Shown here one piece after another: positions 54,654 to 63,744 of a stretch of DNA of 64,000 bases. Both the position numbers and the translations under genes were made by a program. The stretch is from Dendrolimus kikuchii. Taxonomy: Eukaryota > Arthropoda > Insecta > Lepidoptera > Lasiocampidae. The notes under the pieces were generated by a model, which saw nothing but the letters and a program-made list of their open reading frames with translations, was not told where the DNA came from and searched no databases. The stretch covers positions 7,505,388-7,569,387 of the forward strand of contig CM034406.1 of the NCBI GenBank assembly GCA_019925095.2, written 5' to 3'. The first letter of the stretch is position 1; each line of letters begins with the position of its first letter.

Positions 54654-54905
54654 TTAATGAGGTCGTTTTCGCAGATTTATATGATGCATTTGACAAGTAT
54701 CATCATAAATTGGAAGATTGTGCTGTTCTACAACGACGACCGCTTTAGGCTCTCTGCTGAAACTGCGGTCGCGTGCCATAACGACGTCTGTTAATTGCAA
54801 CGGTGGTAGCAAAAAAGTGACTTCAGCGCCATCTTTGTGGCTATAGTCGTCTAACCCACCGAAACGACGACATTTATGGGCAATCAAAGTATTCTAAATG
54901 TAGAC
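54654..54905 (-). other. Unidentified open frame in a GC-richer patch
   Basis: Minus strand, open from about 54896 to a stop at 54654. The frame is preceded by CATTTAG, which could act as a splice acceptor (AG at about 54897). The peptide begins IAHKCRRFGGLDDYSHKDGA, includes LLPPLQLTDVVMARDRSFSR and ends NLRKRPH. I recognise no domain. Candidates are a short terminal exon of a host gene on the same strand as the 56.2 kb promoter-like island, or a decayed element. Confidence 0.25.
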
Positions 54906-55074
54906 CCGAGATAGAAGCTAGTTCTGTATCGATCAGTAGTTATGACGCGATGCCGTAACAGGTAAAAGTTGTAAAGTTGCATTTTTAATGCAGTCATCCA
55001 TAAATATTCAAGTTTTAGAATAACCTCCAAACAAACGCTTCAGCAGGTCTTTGACTAACACTAACACCAAACAA

Positions 55075-55615
55075 GAGATTTCTAGTCTCTCTCTCTTTTC
55101 TTTTACCATATCCCAATTATGTGGGGTCGGCACAATATGTCTTTTCCTTCCACACTCCTCTATTTTGGCATACATCTTCTGTCACACCACATATCATCAT
55201 ATCATCCTTCACACAATCCATCCACCTTTTTTTTTTGGTCTATCTACCTTTACATTTGTACCCATTCATCTTGTAGTTAGTTTAACATTCTTTTTGTCAC
55301 GTGACTTTCATCCCTCCTCATTATATGCCCATACCAACTTAATCTTCTTCCTCTCAATTTTTCAGTCACGAGTGCAACTTTTCAAGATCCCCTTATGTAC
55401 TCATTTCTCACCTTATCCATTCTTGTAACACCACACATCCATCTCAACATTCTCATCTCAGCTGAGTGGAGACGTTTGTGGTTTATCACTTTAGTGGCCC
55501 AGCATTCCGACCCGTATAGCATGACTAGTCGTATGGTAGATTTATATATTTGACCTTTTAGTTTCAGTGGAAAACACGAGATTTCTTGTGGCAGCTTGAA
55601 AACACACATTTCACT
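55075..55615 (-). pseudogene. RTE-type LINE, 3' fragment
   Basis: Minus-strand frame 55609 down to 55382 reads LKLKGQIYKSTIRLVMLYGS, then ECWATKVINHKRLHSAEMRM and LRWMCGVTRMDKVRNEYIRG. This is the region after the reverse transcriptase in RTE-type insect LINEs. The remainder down to 55075 continues to the CADPT-like end (reversed GTGGGGTCGGCAC) with frameshifts. It is 5'-truncated. Confidence 0.85.
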
Positions 55616-55619
55616 AAAT

Positions 55620-56135
55620 AGTTGAGATTATCAACACAAAATTTATTGTAGAAAACCAATCAATATCTTACGAGTGTTTTAACTAATATTTCCGAAAATA
55701 ACACTGCACTGCATAACATCAACCCTCAAATTCCCGAAAAAAACTGTTTAATTATATTATTATTTGCAAACAGTCTTTCCCAGATTTAAATTAACAAGTA
55801 TATGACGAATACGAAATTCAAATTATCAACATATTATTTTTAAATCAGCGTTAATTTTAATGATACATTTATATCAAGACGTAATTAATTAATGAGTTGT
55901 ATTAAGAGCATATTTACACTCAGTGAAGATCATGTTAAGAACAATTAAAGTATTAATGAATATGGAGCCGAAAAGTAAATTTCTTTTTTCAGCTTTGTAA
56001 TCGCATTAACGTATTAATTATAAATTTTGATAGTGTATTATGAAACTACGTAACATGTCCATCACGCTCGCTGACAACCGAGTGAAATAACAATGTAATA
56101 ATAATTTATAATTATTACACTTTATTAATAATTTA
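55620..56135. other. AT-rich DNA, possible first intron of the minus-strand transcript
   Basis: No element recognised. It lies immediately downstream (minus strand) of the donor at 56147-56141. Confidence 0.3.
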
Positions 56136-56147
56136 AAATGTACTTAC

Positions 56148-56277
56148 CGGTTGTAAAGTTGGGGAAGTGTAAGAATATGAAGTTTTACGAGCGAGAATGT
56201 CAAATCCACATGTTTAGTGTTTTCACTTAATGAAAACGAGAGTACGCGAGTGTCGTCGGCGCGTGCGCTTCGCCACT
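56148..56277 (-). other. Predicted non-coding first exon with a consensus splice donor
   Basis: On the minus strand the exon ends ...CTTTACAACCG at 56148, directly followed by GTAAGTA (56147-56141), a consensus 5' splice site. The upstream part is GC-rich, and the only ATG seen (reading ATGTGGATT then TGA, near 56203-56200) gives a three-codon frame, so the exon looks untranslated. The transcription start is placed in the GC island by inference, with no base-level evidence. No host gene downstream (toward lower coordinates) could be recognised. Confidence 0.4.
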
Positions 56278-56325
56278 GCGCGTGCGCGAGCCGCGATCAC
56301 GCCTCCTACTCTCAGGCCAAGAGCC
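56229..56325 (-). promoter_or_regulatory. GC-rich, CpG-rich promoter-like island with two NRF-1/Ewg-like sites
   Basis: A ~95-bp GC-rich block in an otherwise AT-rich window, dense in CpG (CGCGAGTGTCGTCGGCG onward). GCGCGTGCGC occurs at 56259-56268 and 56278-56287. On the minus strand the second gives CGCGCACGCGCA, a full match to the NRF-1/Ewg consensus YGCGCAYGCGCR; the first matches the core only. No TATA box is present, as in many insect housekeeping promoters. It lies just upstream, on the minus strand, of the predicted exon ending 56148. Confidence 0.45.
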
Positions 56326-56334
56326 GTGACAAAC

Positions 56335-57035
56335 GGATGTGCAATTGCACATACGACTTATAATCCCTTATATTCGTATTACCAGTCAATGAATAACTGA
56401 TAGTCGTATATCACGCCGATTACTGTTAATATGCGCTTGTGAAAATATGCACAGGGCATTGCCTTATTGGTGTATTTGTTGATCAAAAGCCTTAACATAT
56501 TATCTTTTTAGAGTAAGTATTTCACTCAGCTTGGCTCGCAGATCCATTTCTCGTAGAAATTATCTCATTAACCGGTAAGATAGGATTATTATAGATAGGA
56601 TTTATTGGACACCAGTACAAAAATGAACTTACAGACTAAAACTATATCTAATTATGCACAAAGGGCGGTATTATTGCTAAAAAGCGATTTCTTTCAAACA
56701 ACCACATATTTTGTAAAAGTATTGGTGCGAAATATCACGTTAATTAATTTTCACTCCTGAGTACTGAATAACGATCTGAAAGGAACTTCACGCGAAGGGT
56801 TTTCCTTTGCTGTATAGCGTGAGATTGGTTAACAAGGCTGTAATAACATTTCTCTTAGGCTGGCAATTCAATGCCGTCGCCCCAGAAGTAGCAAACCGCC
56901 ATATGCGACTTCAAGATGTTGTACAAAGTCGGTTAAATATTTAATTTTTGGTTTTTAGTGTAAAGTCGGTTTTGTTTTTGTCAAAAAAAAACTTTTTGAT
57001 TGCGCAAATACTTCAATAGCTTTAGAAATAATATA
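56335..57035. other. AT-rich DNA, nothing recognised
   Basis: No supported feature. Confidence 0.35.
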
Positions 57036-57039
57036 TTAA

Positions 57040-57695
57040 TTACCTGTAGAAATTGTACAATTGGCATGTATATACAAATTTGCCATCTCACTCTTCGGTG
57101 TATATATGCTCTTTAACACAAGGGCTGCTCTCGATTTCATTGCGATCCACAAATCAGATCCTAACTTGATGACTATAGAACCATCTCGGTAGTTAAAAAA
57201 ACAATTTAAAAAAGGTACACAACCGAGAGAGAAATCGCTTAATATGCCTGCCTACAAAAAAATTGAGCGCCTGTAGAAAGTGTAATACTGGCACGTGTAT
57301 ACAAACAAGCTTTTTTTTGAAAAATGTAAGCTCTCGGGTTTTTTTAAAAGGGTTACTCTCGATTTCTCCGGGATCCACTCATCAGATCCTGACTTGGTGA
57401 TCATGGAACCGCCTAGGGAGTATACCTACATACTTACGTATAAAGAAAAATAAATGAAAATCGATCTGCAATTGAGGGAGAAATCGTGTAATATGCATAT
57501 AAAAATTATACGCCTGTAGAAAATGTAATACGTAGATATTACATTTTCTACAGATTCGGGAGACCAATTCGGGAGTATAACCTATCGATCAAAAGAAAAA
57601 GTTTGAAAATTGGTACACAATTGATGGAGAAATCGAGTAACAAACATACAGACGAATTGAGAAGCTCTCCCTTTTCGAAGTCGGTTAAGAAGTCT
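57040..57695 (+). repeat. GCCTGTAGAAA tandem-unit repeat, three units
   Basis: Units begin at about 57042, 57260 and 57511, each with CCTGTAGAAA(A/G/T)TGTA, then GTATACAAA in the first two, and a run such as GAGAAATCGCTTAATATG. Unit spacing is about 218 and 250 bases. The third holds the palindrome CTGTAGAAAATGTAATA (57514-57530) and TATTACATTTTCTACAG (57537-57553). The block ends in GAATTGAGAAGCTCTCCC...TCGAAGTCGGTTAAG. Reversed or single-unit versions occur at 50310-50720 and 9062-9330. No coding content is supported. Confidence 0.7.
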
Positions 57696-57699
57696 CATT

Positions 57700-58260
57700 T
57701 CGAACATGACTCAAAATATACTCAGATTATTATAATCTACAGAATTGCATAAAAATTTAATTCTATTAAAAGTATTGTAAATAAAAATAGAAGAGCGCAT
57801 TAAACATACAGAATTTGTGTATCAATTTGCATATTAGATTGATATCATTTAAAATAACGAGACTTTAATGCGTTTGAATATACCACTGGATTTTTATTAT
57901 AATATTTTTAGGTTTCTGTACTTGATGTGGTAAAAGTAGAATCATTATAAAGTCTCATGTTCGTCCTCTATGTATTTTACATATATTTTTCTCAAAAATT
58001 CTATATAGATGAAATTGATTAAAGTGTTTTCTATACTGATACACAATGAGGTATTCAAATATAGACAAAATAAATCAATATATTTGTGTTAATTAATGCA
58101 TTTACTATGTTAATTAAGGAAAGATTCAAATACAATAAAAAAATACAATTAAATACTAAAACTAAACTACAGTATGAAAAATAAACCTAAAATTAAAAAC
58201 TAGAACTAAATAAAAAAGGAGGGCATAATCCATAATATAAATAAACTTAGGTTAAAAAAA
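57700..58260. other. Very AT-rich DNA
   Basis: An A run sits at about 58255-58270. Nothing else is recognised. Confidence 0.35.
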
Positions 58261-58269
58261 AAAAAAAAA

Positions 58270-58640
58270 AGTAAAACCTGTATCAAGGCCCGTCCAGCCC
58301 CACCAGACCACTGTCGCTGGGCATTGTACCTAGAAGGCTGGCAGCATTGCCTCGCTGGATACAGAGGCTAATCCTTTGAGCGAGGTAAGCTCCAGCCTTC
58401 CGGTCTCTTGTTGTATCGACCAGACGTTTTTTAATATTTTTAAATAATTTGTGGGCACTTGGCCCCCAAATGTGTTAATTAATATACATATAAAATGGCC
58501 ATACAGTGACTTCCCACTTGCTACTTGGGCGCTCCATAGAGCAGTATGTAGGATTATCGTTAGCAATATTTCCTTTATCCTGGCTGGTTCTATTTCTGAA
58601 ATATCCCGACGACCAGGTGATTTTATTGGAGACCCTCATC
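58270..58640 (-). other. Unidentified GC-richer block with a 78-codon frame
   Basis: The minus-strand frame 58566 down to 58330 includes LKILKNVWSIQQETGRLELT and GLASVSSEAMLPAF. It is preceded by a T-rich and A-rich low-complexity boundary near 58255-58275. It looks like the end of some retroelement ORF, but I do not recognise the family. Confidence 0.3.
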
Positions 58641-58679
58641 AGTGACTAGCGTCTTGGTAACATTTTGTAGGTAGATTAA

Positions 58680-59095
58680 AGGCGTTCTTACACTCGCAAT
58701 CGATTTTTTGAGCAATTATTGCTTGGCGACAATAATGGAACAATCTGGAGCAATTGCAATAAAATGCGGCAGTTGTTTCGGGAACATTGCTTCTAATTGC
58801 TCCATATATTCCACATTTCTCAACGTCGCCATGTGAGTTGCCGAATATACAATCGGTTTGGTAATTTTTGGAATATTCTCGTTTTCGTGAGAAGAACAGG
58901 CTGCAGGTGGAAGGGTGTGCATGGTGTGCCTAATTTTTTAAGTTGTTCCATATTACACAGTATTGCATGGATGTATCTCAGCAACATCTTGTTACATATT
59001 GCCATCGCCTTAAATTGCTTGATGCAGTCGTGACATCATAGTTGACAAGAATTGACCGGGATTGAGCAATTTTGTTGCTCGTGTAAGAGTACCTT
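58680..59095. mobile_element. Candidate DNA transposon with imperfect inverted ends
   Basis: The left end AAAGGCGTTCTTACACTCGC and the right end GCTCGTGTAAGAGTACCTTC mirror one another with mismatches. Both lie next to a GAGCAATTNTTG-type block (GAGCAATTATTGC and GAGCAATTTTGTTGC), also mirrored. The interior has two short minus-strand frames with no recognisable transposase. The superfamily is undetermined. Confidence 0.5.
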
Positions 59096-59139
59096 CAGAT
59101 AGTTTAGGGTACGATGGGGTTTACGTTTCATTGTGGATA

Positions 59140-60000
59140 ATAAAAAAATTGTGTGTGAGCTCCGACGCACGGCTGGAGTTCATCCCTTAAGTACGATTGT
59201 CTTTGAATATGCATTGATGGTTATTATTTAACCGACTTCAAAAAGGAGGAAGTTTTCAATTTGATTGGTATTTTTTTTATGTATGTACACCGATTACACT
59301 GAGATTTACAATCCGATTTACATGATTCTTTTTTAGTTTGATGCGGAATAGTTGCCATTTGGTCCCCTAAAAATTTAACATAGTTTGGTCCAGTAGTTTT
59401 CATTATATGAAACATTTTTTTATGAAAATTTTCCGTTCCCGATTCTTGGAACTATACTTTTTAAGGCACGCGGCACTTTTCGTAGGCCTATCCATAGCTA
59501 GATACTAAAAAGTAACAAATAAAAAAACTTCGTTTAACAAAACCGTCTTCTAAAACTAAGAAGTATAAAATAACTTAATAAAGATTTTTGACTAAGAATT
59601 TATTTAGTTTATTAAGAAACAAAATAATATAAAATTTTCTACAACTTGAAGTCGGTGCCAAGTAAACCATAAAAATTACAATATTTTACAAAATTTTGTT
59701 CTTATAACAGTGTATATGGTAATTTTTATGGTTTGCTCGTTTATATCTTGTTTCATTGCATTAAACTCCGAAATTGTATAATAATAAGGGCGGTTACAAG
59801 ACCTAATTTCCAAACACCGTATCACACTGAAGGATATTATTATCTGTCTTATTTCATTATATTAAAGTTCAAAATTGTATAATAAAAAATAGCGCTTTTG
59901 AGTTAACGCTTTTACTATTTCACTCCTCATAAAATTTCCATACCGGGGGCCTTATATGAAAATCGATTCTTAAGGAGTAAACCCCAAAAACTTAAAATAA
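59140..60000 (+). repeat. Composite repeat: GACGCACGGCTGGAGT...AGGAGTAAACCCC
   Basis: Starts around GAGCTCCGACGCACGGCTGG and ends around CTCCTCATAAAATTTCC...TTAAGGAGTAAACCCC. A second copy with the same two ends lies at 61615-62210. The middle contains an ACCGACTTCAAAAAGGAGG block (59231 on), a motif common in lepidopteran DNA, and a Pal-3 half at about 59630-59725. Confidence 0.5.
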
Positions 60001-60029
60001 AAAGAATAAAAAAGATTTTTCTTTTTTAA

Positions 60030-60240
60030 GCAATACTGTCTTCCTCCCTTTTACCTTCTCCAAAACATTTGGGGTCGGCACAATATATCTTTTTCTTTCA
60101 TTACTCTTCTACTCTAGCATACGTCCTCTGTCACATCACAAATCATCTCGTCATCCTTCACACAATCTATCCATCTTTTGTTTCATCTACCTTTACTCTT
60201 ATAACAATCAATCGTCTACTTTAACATTATTTTTAGTAAT
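60030..60240 (-). repeat. RTE-type LINE 3' terminus, decayed
   Basis: Reversed, in the same orientation as 55075-55615: TTTACCTTCTCCAAAACATTTGGGGTCGGC, then ACAATATATCTTTTTC, and ATCGTCTACTTTAACATT. It retains only the last coding segment and the 3' region. Confidence 0.6.
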
Positions 60241-60241
60241 A

Positions 60242-60765
60242 GCTGTGAAATCCACGTACAACAGGAAATATATGGTCAATACGTGCAACATCCACGAAGC
60301 TTCGTGCGCAACTGTAATTTCATCAAAAATAATCACCGCAGCATTGACAAACCGTCTGAACATCGTTTACGTATTTTATTACTTAGATTTATTTTATTGC
60401 CTCCCGATAAAACGTCTAAAGCACTGACACGACTAGGCATTTGTTAAATCATTGCATAGCAAGCAGTTCATCTTAGCTACTTTTTGACAAAGGAAGAAAA
60501 AAGACAGCAATATTAAAATTTCATTCAATGCTGACTAAATTACTTGTCTACAGTTCCGTCTACAAATTGCTAAAAGTCTAGGTAAAACTTATACGGATGT
60601 ATTGTTTTTAAGTGTTAATTGTTCAAGTTAAATGTCAGAAAAGCTTTAATAACTTTGATTCAGTGTCATATTATGACATACACATATTCATTGTCTGGTG
60701 CAATATTATTCAGACAAAGGACATACAATACGTCTTCCTTGTTTAGCAGTAACGACATATGAAAT
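60242..60765. other. AT-rich spacer
   Basis: No supported feature. Confidence 0.35.
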
Positions 60766-60768
60766 CTT

Positions 60769-60824
60769 AGAACTAAGTTAAAATACACTTGAAAATAGTT
60801 TCAAGTGTATTTTAACTTAGTTCT
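60769..60824. repeat. Perfect 26-bp inverted repeat, 4-base loop
   Basis: Left arm 60769-60794, from AGAACTAAGTTAAAATAC to CTTGAAA. Its exact reverse complement is at 60799-60824, and the loop is ATAG. There is no mismatch over 26 bases. The flanks show no target duplication. Confidence 0.95.
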
Positions 60825-60829
60825 TAGTT

Positions 60830-61210
60830 GTTCTAGTATTGATTAGTACAATCTTGTATCTACAATCGTCATGTGCACCTTTCTTTAATACTTATGTCAT
60901 GTCCATTTCGATAACCACTGGGTCTATATGTATGCATTGTAGAGTGGTTAAAGGGTGATTTTTGAACTGAAACTTCTATATAAACGGGGGCTCTTAGGAT
61001 TTTTCTGTCTCGAAAAGGCGTGGAGGAGCGGCATAAATTTAGACTAGACGTGGTGAGAGGCGGCATAATTTTAGAGTATACTATGTATGCGTTTTTTGGT
61101 TCCGGATCGAATTCAGTTTTTTGTTTGATTAAATAAAATGTGTTTAAATAAAAAATGTATTAATTAAAATGTACCTAATCTAACCAAATCATAATTTGCA
61201 GTAAACCTGC
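60830..61210. other. Spacer, nothing recognised
   Basis: No supported feature. Confidence 0.35.
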
Positions 61211-61217
61211 GAAAAAC

Positions 61218-61493
61218 CTAAATGTGTGCTGGGACACATAGTAGAAGTGAAACTTCAACGGACAAGTGGAAACACGAATAGCAACGGATAAGTGGCAAAA
61301 CGAATCACAACAAAATTTTTACTTGAAGGTTTACGGGCAGGTTTTCAAATTGTACGAGTACATTAACAATCTGCCTGTAAAACTTCAAGTTAAAATTTTA
61401 TTGCCATTCGTTTTGCCACTTATCCGTTGCCATTCGTTTTTCCACATGTCCGTTGAAGTTTCACTTCTACTATGTGTCCCAGCACACATTTAG
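61218..61493. mobile_element. Long inverted-repeat element (276 bp)
   Basis: The outer arms from CTAAATGTGTGCTGGGACAC (61218) and GTGTCCCAGCACACATTTAG (ending 61493) are near-perfect mirror images. They continue through TAGAAGTGAAACTTCAACGG and AACGGATAAGTGGCAAAACG. The inner part (ACTTGAAGGTTTACGGGCAG / CTGCCTGTAAAACTTCAAGT) also pairs. Almost the whole 276 bases fold into one hairpin. The 75-codon frame inside is a by-product. Confidence 0.85.
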
Positions 61494-61614
61494 ATTTTTT
61501 TTAAATAAGATCAATTACATACGTTTTGAGATATAGGATATTCTCTAATAAAAGAATGTACCTATATGTTCTATCGAATGTAATGAATTAATGATAAAAA
61601 AAGTTTAAAAAAAA

Positions 61615-62210
61615 TGTGTGTTAACTCCGACGCACGGCTGGAGTATATATATATACTCCTTAAGGAAAAAGGAAGAAAACAAGCTGTATATGGAGAAACG
61701 AATGATGGACACAGTGCTTTATAGTACACCTACGAGTAAAAAAAATAGGAAATCGGCCAATATTTGCAAGTATAGTTAGTATATTACTAAACTTTGCCCT
61801 GCGTCTTCACCGCGGGTCAAACTCTGGTTCATAAATAAGCCTTGTTTATTATTCGAGCAAGCTTTGAACACACGCGCACTTGGCTGATTTCCTAATTTTT
61901 TCTCGTAGGTGTAGTATAAAACCATTCGTTCGTTCGTCCTTGTTTATTTATTTTGCAGGAGAGGTGAACAATAATATGAGATACTGATTAACACTTAAAT
62001 TAGGTACTTTAATTAACAAAAATGGCTTGATCGCTTTGAATATTTTTTGTTTTGTTTGCTCTAATACCGGGGTGGATTTCAAAGAAAGATAAAAACACCA
62101 AAATATTTTGAATTATAATTATGTATGTTATTTCACTCCTCATAAAATTTACCATACAAGGAGCTTTATATAAAAACCTATGCTTAAGGAGTAAACTCCA
62201 AAAATATGTA
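61615..62210 (+). repeat. Composite repeat, second copy
   Basis: Starts AACTCCGACGCACGGCTGG (61624 on) and ends TAAGGAGTAAACTCCAAAAA near 62206. It matches both ends of 59140-60000 but has a different middle. Confidence 0.5.
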
Positions 62211-62544
62211 TACAGACGGTCGATGGTCTGAAATACAATTTTACATTTGTCCTGTTTTTACCAATATGACTAGGGTTTCCTATAAACGTAACGCAGCGTA
62301 ACTAAAGGGTTTTTCAACAAGAACTTCGTTTTTTAATAGTGGCAAATCAAAAGAACATGACAGTTTTGACATGTAGTTTTTTGACATATAGGCAGTAGAA
62401 GCTTCGGCAATTGTTACAATAAATACATTTTGCTCTAAAATCGTATAAAAATAATAAAAATTCACTATGAAAAATCTGTAAAAGTAACATTTGGTAAAAT
62501 TCTTGATATTTTCAGTCAACGTAATAATCCCTTTGAGACTACTG

Positions 62545-63125
62545 TTAAGCAAAATTGCCGCATTTGGGCTTCTGACAATCCAAGAACGATTGTTGAGAAG
62601 CCTTTGTGTGCTTAACGTGTCACTGTATGGTGCGCTGTGTGTGCGGTGATCTGGAGACGTGATTCGCTTTTTTTCGAAAATTCAGCTGGAGATGCGGGTA
62701 CGGTCAATGGATTACGATATAGCGAGATGTTAACAACAAAATTTTAGTCTATTATTGTTGATATGGATATCACTGATACATGGTTTCAAAAGGATGGTGC
62801 CACAAGTCACACAGCAACCGAAACAATAAAACCAAATTTTTCGATCGCATAATTTCACGAAATTTAGTTGTTAAGTGGCCGGTCCGGTCGGATCATGTGA
62901 TTTAACACCACTAGTTTTTTTTGTGAGGCTGTGTTAAAGACATTCTATACGGAGCCAATCGAATCATTTGCATTATTGGAACTCAAATTCCATGACGTGA
63001 TTAACGAAATAATCCAGCCATCTTGCGTAAAAGTGATTGAAAATTTTAATGAAAGACTCCACATCTGTATGCGTGGTCGTAGTGGATATAATGATAAGTT
63101 TAAAGTTAAGTATTTATGTTTTCAT
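62545..63125 (+). pseudogene. Dead mariner-like DDE transposase, C-terminal half
   Basis: Read across frames it gives CRIWASDNPRTIVEKPL, then VTVWCAVCAVI, then WFQKDGATSHTATE (second catalytic aspartate), then CDLTPL, and finally the frame 62931-63128 with NEIIQPSCVKVIENFNERLH. This order is that of Tc1/mariner-superfamily (DDE_3) transposases. The residue after CDLTPL, which should be the third catalytic Asp, is Val. Several stops and frameshifts are present, and no terminal repeat was located. An inactive relic. Confidence 0.7.
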
Positions 63126-63184
63126 TGATTTGAATTCACTTCACGAATTTGAATGAGAACTTACATGTTTGGGTCATTTATAAT

Positions 63185-63420
63185 TAAGCGGAGACTGCAA
63201 CTGAAAATCAGCGCTGTGTCAGATCTTCTTGACACAGCATAATGCTAAGTTGTCGGCCTCATTGCCGTGAATATTATGTACATTTATTTATTTTACAAAA
63301 TATTTTGTGTTTTATAAAAATTATGTCTTTATGTTTTACGTGTGAATCCTGTTAGTTTTAGGTCTTTTTTAGTTTGATGCGCATTCATTCTCGACAATAA
63401 ATATTACTTTATTTCTTTAC
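63185..63420 (+). repeat. 3U LINE 3' end, copy 4
   Basis: AACTGAAAATCAGCGCTGTGTCAG, a TGTGTCA...TGACACA stem, a GTTGTCGGCC block, then AT-rich sequence ending CAATAAATATTACTTTATTTC. Same order as 36640-36840. Confidence 0.65.
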
Positions 63421-63559
63421 ATTTGTCCGATATCATTTTATAATTGCCAAACCTTACTTTTTCTAATAAAATAAAATTTGAATCATTTCATCTCAATTTT
63501 TTGTTTTCTTTTGTTCTTGTTGAAAGATCCTTTAGAAGAACATTTTACAAAGGTTCTCA

Positions 63560-63740
63560 TGGCATATATGATTTAGAAAGTGGGCATTGAAAATCAGGGA
63601 TGTGTCGGACCACGTTTCACCACAGCAAAATACAGAGTGCCAGCCTTATTTCTAAAATGGCGGCATAACATTTTTGTATATATTTTCTAATCTGTTTGTC
63701 TTGTGTGTCTCGCATTTGGAAATAAGTATTTTCTTTCTTT
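63560..63740 (+). repeat. 3U LINE 3' end, copy 5
   Basis: GTGGGCATTGAAAATCAGGG, a GTGTCGGACC block, then ATGGCGGCATAACATTTTTG and a tail of GGAAATAAGTATTTTC plus (TTTC)n. It is the second copy of the pair that closes the window. Confidence 0.65.
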
Positions 63741-63744
63741 CTAA

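Noticed and set aside
57040..57695. CRISPR-like or satellite array
   Set aside because: Units are ~220-250 bases with variable spacing and only three in number. There are no short direct repeats with unique spacers and no cas genes; the context is eukaryotic.
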